A stretch of DNA of 64,000 nucleotides from Ananas comosus (Eukaryota; Streptophyta; Magnoliopsida; Poales; Bromeliaceae), in assembly GCF_001540865.1 (NCBI RefSeq), contig NW_017893368.1, forward strand, positions 1 through 64,000. Reading direction: 5' to 3'. A program made the translations under genes and the position numbers. The notes beneath the pieces were generated by a model, which saw nothing but the letters and a program-made list of their open reading frames with translations, was not told the DNA's origin and did no database searches. Positions 22,444 through 33,416 of the stretch are shown here, piece after piece (the stretch's first letter is position 1; every line of letters starts with the position of its first letter).

Positions 22444-25400
22444 TTAACATGAGCCCAAAAATAATTCTCTAACAACAGGCTTAGTTAGAGAATCTACAAC
22501 CACGCGACTCGTAGATATGTGTTCCAGGATTATTTTCTTCTGCGCCACTGCCTTCGAGTGGTCCAATCCCAGATTGGACGGAAAATGGCTAACCAGGCCC
22601 ACGGCATAGCATATATCAGGCCGAGTACACATCATAGCATACATCAGGCTCCCGACCGCATTAGCATATGGAATCCGATTCATCTTGTCCTTCTCTTCAG
22701 AAGTTTTAGGGCACTGTTTAAGGTTCAAACTCTCACCTTTAGCAATAGGAGTGTCAATGGGTTTGCAATTTTGCATCTGAAATCGTTCTAAAACTTTTCT
22801 TAGGTAAGTCTCTTGAGACAGACCTAAAAGTTTCTTTGAACGATCTCGTAGGATCTTAACTCCGAGCACATAATTCGCTTCACCCATGTCCTTCATTTCA
22901 AAATTAGAGGACAGCCACGTCTGAGTGGCGACAATCATCTCCTTATTATTCCCGGCCAATAAGATGTCATCCACATATAAAGAAAGGATAAGAAAAAATT
23001 CTTTGGACCGTTTAACATACACACAGTGATCTTCTTCAATCATCGTAAACCCATCTTCAGTGATGGCTCGATGAAATCGAATATACCACTGTCTGGAGGA
23101 CTGCTTCAATCCATAAATGGATCGTCGGAGCTTACAAACTTTATGCTCCTCACCCTTTACAGAGAAGCCAGTAGGCTGATCCATATAGATCTCCTCATCC
23201 AGTTCTCCATTGAGAAATGCAGTTTTAACGTCCATTTGGTAAAGATCCAAATCCAAATATGTGACAATGGCCAAGATTAAGCGGATCGAAGCAAACCTCA
23301 CGACAGGCGAAAAGGTTTCCTCGTAATCAACGCCTTCTCGTTGGGTAAAACCCTTTGCTACCAGGCGAGCTTTGTACCTATCGATAGAACCGTCTGCCTT
23401 GCGCTTAATCTTGAGAACCCATTTATTCCCAATTGTTTTGCGCCCTTGTGGCAAGTCAACCAAGTCCCAGACATGATTTGACTTCATCGATTCTATTTCC
23501 TCCATCATTGCATCCATCCATTCCTTATGAGTAGGTAATGAGAGAGCCTCTTGGAAGGATCTAGGCTCATCATCATCATGTGCAGCAACCATGAAAGCTT
23601 CCCCCTCAATCTCAAAACGACGACGGGGAATGCCTACACGTGCGCTCCTACGAAGTTGAGGCTCCACATCTAAAGGTAAGTCGCTCCCACTATCCCCAGG
23701 AGGTATCGGAGTCGCCTCCTCTGCCTCAACTGAGCGAATAGAAGCGCCAATGTCAGAGTCATCCATCTCATGGAACTCAGTTTCATTTCGAACCTCACTT
23801 CTATAAGGAAAATCCTCCTCGAGGAATTCAACATCTCGTGACTCAATCTCAGTCAAACTTCCATCAGGCTGCTTTCCGATGAACACGTATCCCTTAGAGT
23901 GTTCAGAGTATCTTATAAAGATACACTTTCTCCCTCTAGGACCCAACTTCCCATCCTTGTGAGAAGTATTGTGTACATAAGCTGCCGAACCCCAAGGACG
24001 CAGGAGCTCCAAATTTGGTTTCCTGCCTGTCCATAATTCATAAGGGGTGGAAGGTACTGTTTTGGAGGGTACACGATTAAGAATGTAGGCAGCAGTTAAC
24101 AATGCGTCTCCCCAAAAGGAGACAGGCAAATTTGCTTGCGCCATCATTGACCTAACCATGTCAAGCAAGGTGCGATTTCTTCTCTCCGCTACACCATTTT
24201 GCTGCGGAGTGCCAGGAATTGTCAGCTGTCTGATTATTCCCTTTTCATCACACAATTCCTTAAATTGTTCAGATAGATACTCGCGGCCTCGATCAGTTCT
24301 TAAGCATTTAATTTTCATATCTAACTGATTCTCAACCTCATTAATATAACGTCTAAAACAATCCAATGCTTCAGACTTATGGGAGATCAGATAAACATGA
24401 CCGAAGCGCGTATGGTCATCTATAAATGTGATGAAGTAAAAAGCACCATGTCTTGCCCTCACACTCATTGGGCCACAAATGTCGGAATGGATTAATTGTA
24501 AAGGAAATTCTGCCCTTGAAGCTTTATTAAATGGTTTTCGGGTCGCTTTTCCCGCTAAACAATGTTCACAAGTGGGTAGGTCGACTTTAGTGAGCGAGCT
24601 CAATAACCCGTCTCTAACTAATCTAGTCATTCTATCCTGCCCAATATGACCAAGACGTGCATGCCATTTAATTGAAACATTGTGATCATTCTCAACAGAA
24701 GATAGCAGGGAAAAAGAATCACTATTATTAATATTATAATCAATGTCCAAAACCATAAAACCATTCGACATAAAACCTCTTCCATAATAAATAGTTCCAA
24801 GATGAATCTTAACTACATCACTCTCAAAACGAAAAGAAAAGCCTAACTGTAGCATAGCAAGAATAGAAAACAAGTTCCGCCGAATTCCTGGAGCATAAAG
24901 TACATCATGTAGATATAAAGTTCGACCACCTTGCATGATCAACTTGTATGTGCCAACGCCTAACACATCGACACTTGAATCATTCCCCATGTATACTCTT
25001 CTGCTCCCAGCAGGCACGCGACGGTACTCGACGAATCCCATCCGATCCCTCGCTACGTGGTCTGTTGCTCCTGAGTCTACAATCCACACAGGGAGAGATT
25101 CAGCAACAAACGTGTTAGAAGAAACAAAAGAGCGAGAATCGGGATAGAGTTGTACCTTCTTCGGCTCAGTGCAATCACGAGCGAAGTGTCCCAGCTGATT
25201 ACAGTTGAAACAAGTCATCTTTGACTTGTCTTTCTTGCCACCTCGTTTGCTTCTCTTTCTTTTAGTGTTCTTCGCATTCTTAGGCGCGGATCCGCTACGA
25301 TTTTGAGCCCCAGTAGTCCTCTTTCGCTTGAACCCAGATGTCCTGCGAAAGTTTGACTCAGCAGCATTGGCAGTTGGAGTTTTAACAGCCTCAAGGCGCT

Positions 25401-25992
25401 CCTCCTCCAACTCCAAATGCCGCGCAACATCCTCAAAAGTTTTGATATTATCGTTATGGGTCAAATTTACTCGCATATGTTCCCACGAATTGGGAAGAGA
25501 GCGAATCGTAGCTTGGATCTGCTGCTCATCAGTCAAGGTGCCGCCAGCCGACTTTAACTCGCGAATCATGTTTGACATTGTTCTAACGTGCTGCTTCATA
25601 GTCTGATCGACACGCTTCTTATAACTGTCAAACCGCATAGTCAGACTGCGCAACCTTGTAGCCGAAGTTGCACCAAATTTTGCTTTGAGAGCCTCCCACA
25701 TGTCATACGCAGTCGGATACTGCTCACACTCGCACAAGAGATCATTCTGCATACTGCTCAGCAACATGATGCGAGCAATGCGATCCTTCTTAAGCCAATT
25801 ATTATAGGCTTCCATATCTCGGCGAGCCTGGGCACTAGTGCCCTCCGTGGGTTGGTCCATTTTATTGCTCAGGTTTTCCAGGATTTCTTGCTCAGCGAGA
25901 ACATATTGAATTTTACGGTGCCAAATATCATAATTGTCACCATCCAATTTCTCGCCCTTATTTAAATCAGCAACTATTTGTTTGGAAGCCAT
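22444..25992 (-). CDS. Copia gag-pol polyprotein (Gag-PR-IN-RT), RNase H deleted
   Basis: One uninterrupted ORF of 1182 residues. Capsid region about 1-225 (starts MASKQIVADL, DNYDIWHRKIQYVL); zinc knuckle CFNCNQLGHFARDC about 260-273; protease active site WIVDSGATDH about 302-311; pre-integrase zinc-binding WHARLGHIGQ...CEHCLAGKA about 440-480; integrase core about 495-640 with HSDICGP, LRTDRGREY and NGVAERRN supplying the D,D,E triad; reverse transcriptase about 845-1085 with KTAFLNGELDEEIYM and the YVDD motif near 1005. After GLVSHFPSNLGLDHSKAV the chain jumps straight to AQKKIILEHISTSRVV, which belongs to the end of RNase H. The intervening domain of roughly 150 residues, with the RNase H active site, is missing in frame. 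The C-terminus is also altered (ELFLGSC, against a longer end in Copia-2). Start chosen as the first Met of the conserved gag opening, shared with Copia-3. Confidence 0.93.
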   Translation of the reverse strand: MASKQIVADLNKGEKLDGDNYDIWHRKIQYVLAEQEILENLSNKMDQPTEGTSAQARRDMEAYNNWLKKDRIARIMLLSSMQNDLLCECEQYPTAYDMWEALKAKFGATSATRLRSLTMRFDSYKKRVDQTMKQHVRTMSNMIRELKSAGGTLTDEQQIQATIRSLPNSWEHMRVNLTHNDNIKTFEDVARHLELEEERLEAVKTPTANAAESNFRRTSGFKRKRTTGAQNRSGSAPKNAKNTKRKRSKRGGKKDKSKMTCFNCNQLGHFARDCTEPKKVQLYPDSRSFVSSNTFVAESLPVWIVDSGATDHVARDRMGFVEYRRVPAGSRRVYMGNDSSVDVLGVGTYKLIMQGGRTLYLHDVLYAPGIRRNLFSILAMLQLGFSFRFESDVVKIHLGTIYYGRGFMSNGFMVLDIDYNINNSDSFSLLSSVENDHNVSIKWHARLGHIGQDRMTRLVRDGLLSSLTKVDLPTCEHCLAGKATRKPFNKASRAEFPLQLIHSDICGPMSVRARHGAFYFITFIDDHTRFGHVYLISHKSEALDCFRRYINEVENQLDMKIKCLRTDRGREYLSEQFKELCDEKGIIRQLTIPGTPQQNGVAERRNRTLLDMVRSMMAQANLPVSFWGDALLTAAYILNRVPSKTVPSTPYELWTGRKPNLELLRPWGSAAYVHNTSHKDGKLGPRGRKCIFIRYSEHSKGYVFIGKQPDGSLTEIESRDVEFLEEDFPYRSEVRNETEFHEMDDSDIGASIRSVEAEEATPIPPGDSGSDLPLDVEPQLRRSARVGIPRRRFEIEGEAFMVAAHDDDEPRSFQEALSLPTHKEWMDAMMEEIESMKSNHVWDLVDLPQGRKTIGNKWVLKIKRKADGSIDRYKARLVAKGFTQREGVDYEETFSPVVRFASIRLILAIVTYLDLDLYQMDVKTAFLNGELDEEIYMDQPTGFSVKGEEHKVCKLRRSIYGLKQSSRQWYIRFHRAITEDGFTMIEEDHCVYVKRSKEFFLILSLYVDDILLAGNNKEMIVATQTWLSSNFEMKDMGEANYVLGVKILRDRSKKLLGLSQETYLRKVLERFQMQNCKPIDTPIAKGESLNLKQCPKTSEEKDKMNRIPYANAVGSLMYAMMCTRPDICYAVGLVSHFPSNLGLDHSKAVAQKKIILEHISTSRVVVDSLTKPVVRELFLGSC

Positions 25993-27555
25993 TCAATCTT
26001 ACATTGTTCATGCAATGCGCAGAAAAGGATATTTTAAAATTAGTACACGATACATATATTTAATTTTGCCGCATCTCTAATTAAATAAATTAAAAATTAG
26101 ATCATACATGCATAAAGGAAAATTTCGCTATGCTCATAATCACATCACACACCATATGAAAAAATTATTAATTTATTTAATTAAGATGTACAAAAAATTT
26201 GGGAGTAAAAAAGCATATAATTTACTCTACCAAAGTCAAAAGACTCCCACTAGATAAGGCATGTATAAAATATATGCCTAAAGTTACATCTTCACATCAT
26301 AACAGGCATTATAATATTCATCATAATAAATGCATGCATTATATTTATCAAAAAATATATATAAAGTCATCAAATATGCGAACAATATTCATCTATGAAA
26401 CATATTAATCATTGAAAATGCATATTAAACATTAAAAAAAAAATTGGTGCAGAAACAGAAACACAAAAAAAAATGCAGGTCCGAGTGTTGGCTGCGGCAC
26501 CTTACGCGACCCGGCCTGTCCGGCCTGCGCATGCTAGCCCCCGCCCGGCCTCCTGGCCCGCGCGGTCAGCCCGCGCGGCCAGCCAGCGCTTGGGGCCCAA
26601 GCGCAGCCAGAGGTGGCCCGCAAGGCCGCGAGCAGCCTACTTGCGCAGCCAGCCTGCGCCCGCGGCCCGTGCAGCCTGCTAGGCCGCGCCGCCAGCCCGC
26701 GTGGCCGGCCCGCGCGCGCGGCGTGTGAGCCCGCGTGGCCTGCGCAGCCCGCGTGGCCTGCGCGCGGCCTGCGCAGCCCAGCAGGCTTGCGCCTGCTGGC
26801 CGCGGCCTGCGCGCGGTCCGCATGCGCGGCCCGCGCGGCCGACCCGCATTCGCGGCCCGCGCGCGCAGCCCGCGCGCCCGCGTGGCCCTCGTAGTCCGCG
26901 CGGCCCTCGTGGGCTGCACGGCCCGCCGCCTGCGCCCGGCTTGCACGCGGCCCGCGTGGGCTGCGCGGCCCGCAGCCTGCGCGCGGCCTGCGTGGCCCGC
27001 GCGGCGCCCGGCCTGCGCGCGGCTTGCGCGCGGCCCGCGTGGCCCTCGCGGCCGCGGCCTGTGCGCGGTTTGCGTGCTGTCCGCGTGCGCGCCCACGCGG
27101 CTCCAAGCCGCGTGGTATCCCGAACAGTTTTTTTTTTTTTTTTAAATTTTTTTTTTAAAGATAGTAAATCTTCAAAAAATTATAACTTATGATTTAGGAC
27201 ACCAAATCTTGCAAGAAATATATCAATAGAAAGCTTATAATGAGCTCTTCCAAATCATGCAAGTTTCACAATGGGTTTTGCATCACACATCAAACAAAAA
27301 ACATGCCCAAAGATCCGAATTAGGGTTTCGTTTTTCCCAAAAATTACAAAAACAAATTAAATCAAATTTTGTAGATCTAATCTACAACATCGGTGTTTGA
27401 AGATGTGTAAAAATCATGCAAAGATATCCACTTATGAAAAAAACGGCCATGAACGATCACATACATGCAAGAAAAAATCTAAACTTTGATAGATTTAATT
27501 TTAACGCATGTAATCTCGTTAGAACATGATTTAGGGCACGAAATCAACCAAAAAT
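25993..27555 (-). other. Untranslated leader of Copia-1
   Basis: 1.56 kb between primer site and gag start. The gag-proximal part (25993-26480) is AT-rich; the centre (about 26490-27115) is the GC-extreme block; the part next to the primer site (27126-27555) is AT-rich again and opens with long T runs. The same layout is seen in Copia-3 (40487-41760). Confidence 0.8.
26490..27115. repeat. GC-extreme low-complexity block in copia leader
   Basis: About 620 bp composed largely of degenerate GCCCGCGCGGCC-like units, embedded in strongly AT-rich DNA. It translates into long open frames on both strands (for example 26534-27106 minus), all Ala/Arg/Pro/Gly-rich, which is a consequence of composition. 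The Copia-3 counterpart (40955-41475) has the same character but a different length and internal order. Confidence 0.85.
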
Positions 27556-27568
27556 GGCTCTGATACCA
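27556..27568 (-). promoter_or_regulatory. Primer-binding site of Copia-1, initiator tRNA-Met type
   Basis: The minus strand reads TGGTATCAGAGCC, one base from the LTR end at 27570. Confidence 0.92.
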
Positions 27569-27569
27569 A

Positions 27570-28038
27570 TGTAGAACGCAGCGGAAGTTTTCGGTTCGTA
27601 CCTTTTTGCGGAAGCGATTCGAGCCGGATCGGATTGATTGATTCACGTGTCCTCGGATCGTCCTTGAATGTCTTCTCACGCTCCAAACTCGCGGTGGATC
27701 GAACTACAAACGAGCGCGATCGCAAATCCACCGTGCAAGTCCCTCTAGAATAATAGGTCAATGGAGGATGTGGTTTTTTTTTTTATTTTTCCGTTCTTTC
27801 CGTGTACATTGTTTCATGTGGGATCGCCCGTCTATTTATAAGGAATTCTAAAATCCTAATAGCATTAGAGATAAGGCCAAATCGGTTATTATTTGTTATC
27901 CTAATATGATTAGATTTATCTCTAATTAGCTTTCCAATTTGAAAGCGAGATTAATCCTAATCCAATTAGATAACATAATATCCGTCGGATCGAACCCGCT
28001 TATGGGCGTACCCGATTCGATTTAACCGAATGCCAACA
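27570..28038 (-). repeat. 5' LTR of Copia-1
   Basis: 469 bp; TGTTGGCATTCGG at the transcription-upstream end (right) and CTTCCGCTGCGTTCTACA at the left. Carries the element promoter. Confidence 0.95.
27833..27840 (-). promoter_or_regulatory. TATA box in Copia-1 5' LTR
   Basis: The minus strand reads TATAAATA, about 200 bp inside the LTR. The same site is kept in the Copia-2 LTR (34996-35003) and the Copia-3 5' LTR (42067-42074), which supports it as the core promoter. Confidence 0.7.
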
Positions 28039-28043
28039 ACCTG

Positions 28044-28164
28044 GTTAGAAACTAATGCTTTTACTATATTGATTGTAGACGCCTGGTGTATACTTGAGTT
28101 GTAGTGTACACGGCGGGTCTGTACACGCGACTGGTGAGCTTCCGCTAAAATCCAGGGCGTGACA
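28044..28164 (+). mobile_element. Solo LTR D, right part
   Basis: The last 121 bp of LTR D after the Copia-1 insertion (the second ACCTG is at 28039-28043). It ends CAGGGCGTGACA and is followed by the GTAAA target duplication. Confidence 0.85.
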
Positions 28165-28401
28165 GTAAAGTACTCTCTTTATTTCACATGTGTATCTTGT
28201 GGATTTGCTTGCTCTTTGTATTGTTGGCACTGGTTGTGCCCTTGTGGATGTGTATGTTTAGAATTTAATTTCCTGGGTGAATTCTTGCACACATTCTTGT
28301 TGCGAGCCTTGGGCGGGCAGGGGAGGTGCTGCCCGTTCGGCGGTCCGCCGCCGCGGCTGAACTGTGCCAAATGAGTAGTGGTTTCGGGGCGGGGCGTGAC
28401 A
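28165..28401 (+). mobile_element. LTR A' (plus strand), 3' end
   Basis: The terminal part of LTR A' after LTR D, the inverted match of 2409-2640. It ends GGGGCGGGGCGTGACA. No primer-binding site follows, so this is the end of a solo LTR or of a 3' LTR. Sequence beyond 28401 belongs to LTR E. Confidence 0.85.
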
Positions 28402-30332
28402 TAGTCCACCTATCAACTCGTCACTCGCTGAAGAGCTAGCTCGAAGCAACGCCCTTCCCACGGTCCCTAGCCTCTCCCGGCGTGGAAGGCTCTGAAAGAA
28501 AACATAAAACAGAGGGTTTGAAAACTATAATTTGTAGTTCCCAGTGGGCAATTACTGACCTCAGCTCAATACACCACAAGGCCCCAAAGAAAGGGTAAGT
28601 AAAAATGAGAGCAATAATAATGAATAATTTGCATTTAAGAAAGCATAATTAAAAATGTTGAGATACTAAATTGCAATTAAACTTGGGTTAATATGATGCA
28701 CCTTTGTTTGTCATAAACAATATGTCCCAACATGGCCACAAGTAAATGTCACGCTTTACTTTATGAAGTAATAAAGATCATGCTTTATCATGGCAATAAT
28801 GTATAAATGAATGCAATAAGCAACCTCCTAGCATACTACATGTATGTATGAATACTCGAGTGTCCAAAACTATGCTAGAAGCGAGTCCAAGTATTCCAAC
28901 TACTACTCTCTATCTAGTAGTGATTATAACACACTCAACACCGTGTCGATTTCCATTCCGAATTAAGGACCTACCCGAGGTAGTCTAGCTTGTACCGCCT
29001 AAGTGCCTGTGGTAGCCCAACATTCCTACTCTTGGAATGTGTCTGTCCCACTCGACCCCGTAGGCTTCTCAATACCGCACGAGCGAACATAAGTTACTAG
29101 CTAACTCCGGAGTGCCGGCTTGTAGGGAGCGACCCTCATAAGCATGTGCGAATGAGCACAAATGGCAAACAAGCGTAGTTAAAGGCTCAAGTATCTAACC
29201 CTCATGTCTTAAACATGGCAATAGCTACTAGTAACCCAATGGTCTAGCTCTATGTCACAATGTGATATCCCAACACTCACTGGCTTAGTGCCTCTTTATG
29301 ACACTTAAGTACCACAACTAATCAAGCCCAAATCATGTTCTATGTTCCCATTTAAGACATTAATACCAACGTTCACTATAGCCCGGGGCCCAATGCCTCC
29401 TTATGACAATGGCCCAAAATCTCAAATAGTGTAAGTCCCCAAGCTTCTTTAGGCTTCCAAAGTCCCTAATGTCACAATTGGGCATAAAGGTTAAAACATA
29501 AAAGCAATATTCATTTTCATAATAGGAATTATGGTTCCAAGTCTCAACTAGAATGCTATGTCTCACATGCATGCACCCTACCACATAGAGGTCCAAAATT
29601 TACTATACATAACATATACATGTTAAGCATTCTAAAATTCATAATAAAGATATCTAACATGATTATGCGTGCTTTTTCAATTAACGATACTCAAATCATC
29701 ACATATGAGATTTTCTCATTGTGTGGCTAGGTCAAACCCACCGAACCGTCGCGGGATCCTTCGATTCGCCGAACGGAATTGTCCACGAGTCTCAAAATAC
29801 CCTAAAAGTATTGAGCGAAGAGATACACGGACATTACGATCAACTATGAGATCAAACATTAACCAACAAGTCAAAAGGGCTAAAATCTCACCTAGAGTGG
29901 AGAAAACTCTCACAAGCTCCAAAAGAAGGCTAGAATCCTTCCTATCTAACCCAAAGGAGGGTTCTAATCCAATTAATTTAGCCCCAAAAGTCCTAAATCA
30001 AAAATGCCCAAAATTAACCCTAAAAGCTCATTCTAGAGTTCAAAACCATCAATAAAAATCAAATCTAGAAGGAGAGAATGGGCTACCAACCTCTTAGAAG
30101 TTTCAATCCAAGCTTAAAGTTCTCAAACTTCAAGGATCTTCCCTCAACCAAGCATCAACCCAAGCTCCAATGGTGGGAAAAGCCTCCAACAACCAAAATG
30201 AAGCAAAAAGAGACATTTAATCTCAAAAAAACCCCAAACAAATCAAGGAAATCACAAAGGGAGGTGTGGAGGGCTTCCTCACCTTTCTCCTTGCAGGTGC
30301 CAAGCTGAGGAAGAGCTCTAGGGGCGTGGGGG
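28402..30332 (-). mobile_element. LTR E (minus strand), main piece
   Basis: Inverted match to LTR E2 for 29700-30327 (63360-64000 on the plus strand). It holds the conserved module (about 28520-28560) and the GTCAAACCCACCGAACCG segment (about 29730). Its 3' end is cut at 28402 by LTR A', and its U3 is interrupted at 30333 by solo LTR C1. Plus-strand frames such as 29669-30055 are not supported as genes. Confidence 0.75.
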
Positions 30333-30805
30333 TGTCACGCCCCGGGACCGATGCCAATTTGGCCCGACCCGAGCACGTCAAACAGACGCCGAACGGACAG
30401 AGTTTCCCCTATCCGCCCAAGGCTCATCACATGTACATTTTCATCAATAGAGAAAAGCACTAGCGGAAACATACACAAACGGCTTACACGAGGGTAAGCA
30501 ATAGCCATTAGTGAAAGAAAAAGGAAAACTAAACATTCACTTGTACTATGATTCACTTTGGATCACATACATTGCATTCATCTAGTAAGTTAACGAATTC
30601 TTACATTCATTACATCATCTCTTTCTTACATCACATTTTCCTCAAAATAAACTTTACATTCTTTCTTTATATCATAATCTCAAATAAAAAGTGATAAAAG
30701 GGGTTACTAACAAAATGAACGCCAACATTGGTGGCCTCTGTCTAAGGGCGGATACGCTTTACTCGGGTCGCTCGCCGGCTACGCTCGGTCCCGGCCTCTG
30801 TGGGA

Positions 30806-30880
30806 AATAGTGGAGGTGAGACTACAACGAAAGTTTCCAGTGGGTCCCCCAACATCACCGACTTTTCCCACTAGGACTAA
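30806..30880 (-). promoter_or_regulatory. Conserved 3'-LTR module, LTR C1
   Basis: GTGAGACTACAACGAAAGTTTCCAG, in part, then TGGGTC, ACCGACTT and CCCACTAGGAC. A diverged version of the module in LTR A and C2. Confidence 0.4.
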
Positions 30881-32586
30881 CTCAGGCACTAATAGAAAGC
30901 GATAAGTAAAGATAGTAACATTCTTACAAATTTGATTGCTTAATATGCCTGAAAAAATAGCCAAGAAATTGCCTAAACATTTAAATTATATGCATATGTA
31001 GTGCAAATTCTTTATCCTTTTTACTTTACTCTGTGTTCTTAGTTTTTACACTTTGTTTCTTTGTCTTTGGTTCTTTAACTCTCAGGCTACCCGGGTTCGC
31101 CACTGAATTGCTTCACATTTAGAGTCATCATCGCAGAACTCACCGAGCTAGGACCGTCCTTAGGGTTTACTCCAACCGATGCATAACTCCCGAGCGCATC
31201 GCCGACGGGGTGAGCGACCGCTCCTCGAGCACGGAATCATAGCAAGCTTGATCATATTCTTAACTCAAAGTGATTATAAGTTCAATCTTGACTTTTACAC
31301 TACGCTTCTAGTTTCTTTACGTCACTTATTTTGCAAACTCATGCAATCACGTTTTACATTTTCATCTCACTTTGCTAACTCTAGCATTCTTGTTCTTATT
31401 GCCCCATTTTACTTTAACTCTCACACGTTGTTCACTTTCTTCATTCTTTATTTCATTTAGTTTTTGTCATCACACTAACTCTAGTGTCTCTTTACTTTAA
31501 TATTTTCAATTGCCACTCGATCTATGTCATTGTGCCACTCTGTTCTTTATTGTCACTTTCGGCTGCTGCTCAATTTTCTCATGATAATCTAGGGTTGTCG
31601 ACATTATTAGAGTCTCAACCATTCTCTTATGCAAGTTGTGCTCACAATCATGCAATCATTCACATGTTATCATTACTTTACCTAAAATGCATGCAAACCA
31701 ATAATTAGTACATATGGCTCTCAAGGAATGACACATTAGGCCTATAGAGGAATTCATGAGTTTGGAAAAGCACACCACCTTTGTTAGGTTTTTAGGTGCA
31801 TCCGACATTTCTACGGGATTTTTAGACGTCTCATTCTTAACTGCGGCAAAACGGAGACCCCTGATTAGGCCATTTTGCTCATAACTTACTTTGACTTTTC
31901 GTAATGCTATTCAGCGCACCAACCGATCGGAATACCAAGGTAGGTTTTAGAGGGTCAATTGCCCCTTAGAAACCCTTCATGAGCAAAAGCGCCAATTTGG
32001 TGCCTAGCTCCAGGATACATTGTCAAACCCTAGGTTCTGAATCTCACATTGGAAGCAAAATAGACTTCATTATCTCTAAAATAACCCACTTAGAACCAGT
32101 CTTAGCCTTATCCAAACCCTAGGTTGTCGATTTCACCATTAGAGTGGTCAAGCTCACCATTCATACGCAAATCTAGTTTGTCTTTTAGAGCAAAGAAAGC
32201 TTCAATACTCTTTAATCTTCCAATTAAACCCATTTCATAGGTTCATTCAAAAACTACATTCTAGGATTTTTATACATTAGGAGTTAGAAGAGTTACGCTT
32301 GTAAGCTTCTTTTTCTTGCACTAGAGAAGAAGAAGATGAAGCCTCCTTGCTCCTTGATCTTCTCCTTCACCTTTTTCTCCTTCTTTTCCTTCCTTTCTTT
32401 CCTTCTTCTTCTTCTTCTCCTTTGCCTTCTAGAGAGAGAGAGGGAGAGAAGAGAGTGTGAGAGGGTGAGGAAATGAGAGAAAATCTCATTAACCCTCAAT
32501 ACATAGCTATTGGGTTGCAAAATTGCAGCTAAACCCCTCAACTTTTACTCTTTCACACAGCCTGGACTGGGCTGATCGCGCAGGCA

Positions 32587-32820
32587 GAGACCGGTCTCTC
32601 CGAGCAGGGACCGGTTCCCGAACGTTGTCCCAGCGCAGCCAGAGCTGCTGCGCGCAGTGCAACCGGTCTCTCCCTATGGGACCGGTCTTTGGGGGACCGG
32701 TCTCTCAGGCAGAGACCGGTTCCCGAGAGCTGATCCTCCAGGACTTAGCCGATTTTTCGGCTGTCTCATTCTGCACGCGTTCGGGGACCGGTCTCTCCCT
32801 TCAGGGACCGGTCCCCGAGA
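32587..32820. repeat. ACCGGT palindrome cluster, LTR C1 U3
   Basis: Eight ACCGGT cores in about 235 bp, in GAGACCGGTCTC, GGGACCGGTCCC and GGACCGGTCTCTC contexts, interleaved with CCCGAGAGCTGA and CGTTCGGGGACC. Confidence 0.88.
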
Positions 32821-32990
32821 GCTGAAAATCTGCAGTTTTGCAGAATTTGATTCTTTAGCTCTCGAAAACCTTCCTCAACTCACTTTTACTCATTTTAACA
32901 CCTTCGAACTTTCCGAAGTGTTCCATCCTCGCACTTTGGTCAATTTGACTAAAGTTCGACTTTTATTTTCCGAACTTTCGATATATTACA

Positions 32991-33416
32991 GGGGGATACA
33001 TATAGAAGGCCACAATTGCGAAAAACCCCCTGCAGTTCAAACTGCTCAAAAACTGCCACTGCGTACCGGTACACGGGCCCACGTACTGGTACATATCCCA
33101 CGAAAATGCCAAACCCGAGCCTCGGGTTGGCTGGAAAGCTGCCTGTGTACCGGTACACCATTCCGTACCGGTACAACCATCAGCCCTGTATCGGTACAGC
33201 CATCAACCCTGTACCGGTACACAGTCTAAAGAAGGCTACCCGAGAGCTAACCAAAAATCTGAATTTTCGGGTTTTGGTGCTAGGCTTCAGACCTCAATCC
33301 TCGGGGCTCGAACCATAAGTCGGAACACTTTCTACGACCCACCAGAAAGTCTGGAAAAGCTCAAGACACATCCAATCACTCGAACCTCGCAATTTGCAAA
33401 GGTCCAGTGTGTTACA
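32991..33416 (-). mobile_element. LTR E (minus strand), 5' end
   Basis: Resumes after the GGGGG duplication of LTR C1. It holds several (A/G)TACCGGTAC sites (33063-33220) and ends CCAGTGTGTTACA, the inverted head TGTAACACACTGG shared with LTR E2 (55899). It abuts the RNase H reading frame of Copia-2 at 33417. Confidence 0.85.
33063..33222. repeat. GTACCGGTAC palindromes, LTR E U3
   Basis: GTACCGGTAC occurs at least four times, with diverged forms (GTACTGGTAC, GTATCGGTAC) between, separated by CCCGAGCCTCGGG-like palindromes. Confidence 0.8.

Larger units (their letters stand above)
20881..28038 (-). mobile_element. Copia-1, complete Ty1/copia element lacking RNase H
   Basis: This 7158-bp element has LTRs at 20881-21350 and 27570-28038, with 5-bp target duplications ACCTG at 20876-20880 and 28039-28043. 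On the minus strand the order is 5' LTR, primer site, 1.6-kb leader with a GC-extreme block, a single gag-pol ORF, 1.1-kb 3' untranslated region, polypurine tract, 3' LTR. The two LTRs differ at only a few positions (for example AATGC/AACGC and CAGTT/CGGTT near the start, plus T-run length), so insertion is recent. It landed inside solo LTR D. The pol ORF is open but lacks almost the whole RNase H domain, so autonomy is doubtful. Confidence 0.95.
30333..32990 (-). mobile_element. Solo LTR C1 (chromovirus LTR) inserted in LTR E
   Basis: 2658 bp; plus-strand start TGTCACGCCCCGGG, end CGATATATTACA. Flanked by GGGGG at 30328-30332 and 32991-32995, with no internal region, so a solo LTR. Close in layout to LTR C2 and LTR A: the shared 3' end includes CGAACGGACAG, the conserved module at 30806-30880 and the CT/GA tract (32330-32460), and there is an ACCGGT cluster (32587-32820). 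On the element strand its head TGTAATATATCGAAAG is the counterpart of TGTAACATATTGAAA in C2. Confidence 0.88.

Noticed and set aside
26534..27145. Long overlapping ORFs on both strands (up to 190 codons)
   Set aside because: They lie wholly in the GC-extreme block; few stop codons are possible in such composition, residues are almost only Ala, Arg, Pro and Gly, and the Copia-3 equivalent gives unrelated frames.
29669..30308. Pair of plus-strand ORFs in LTR E
   Set aside because: The homologous region at 63370-64000 does not preserve the frames, and they are antisense to the LTR.
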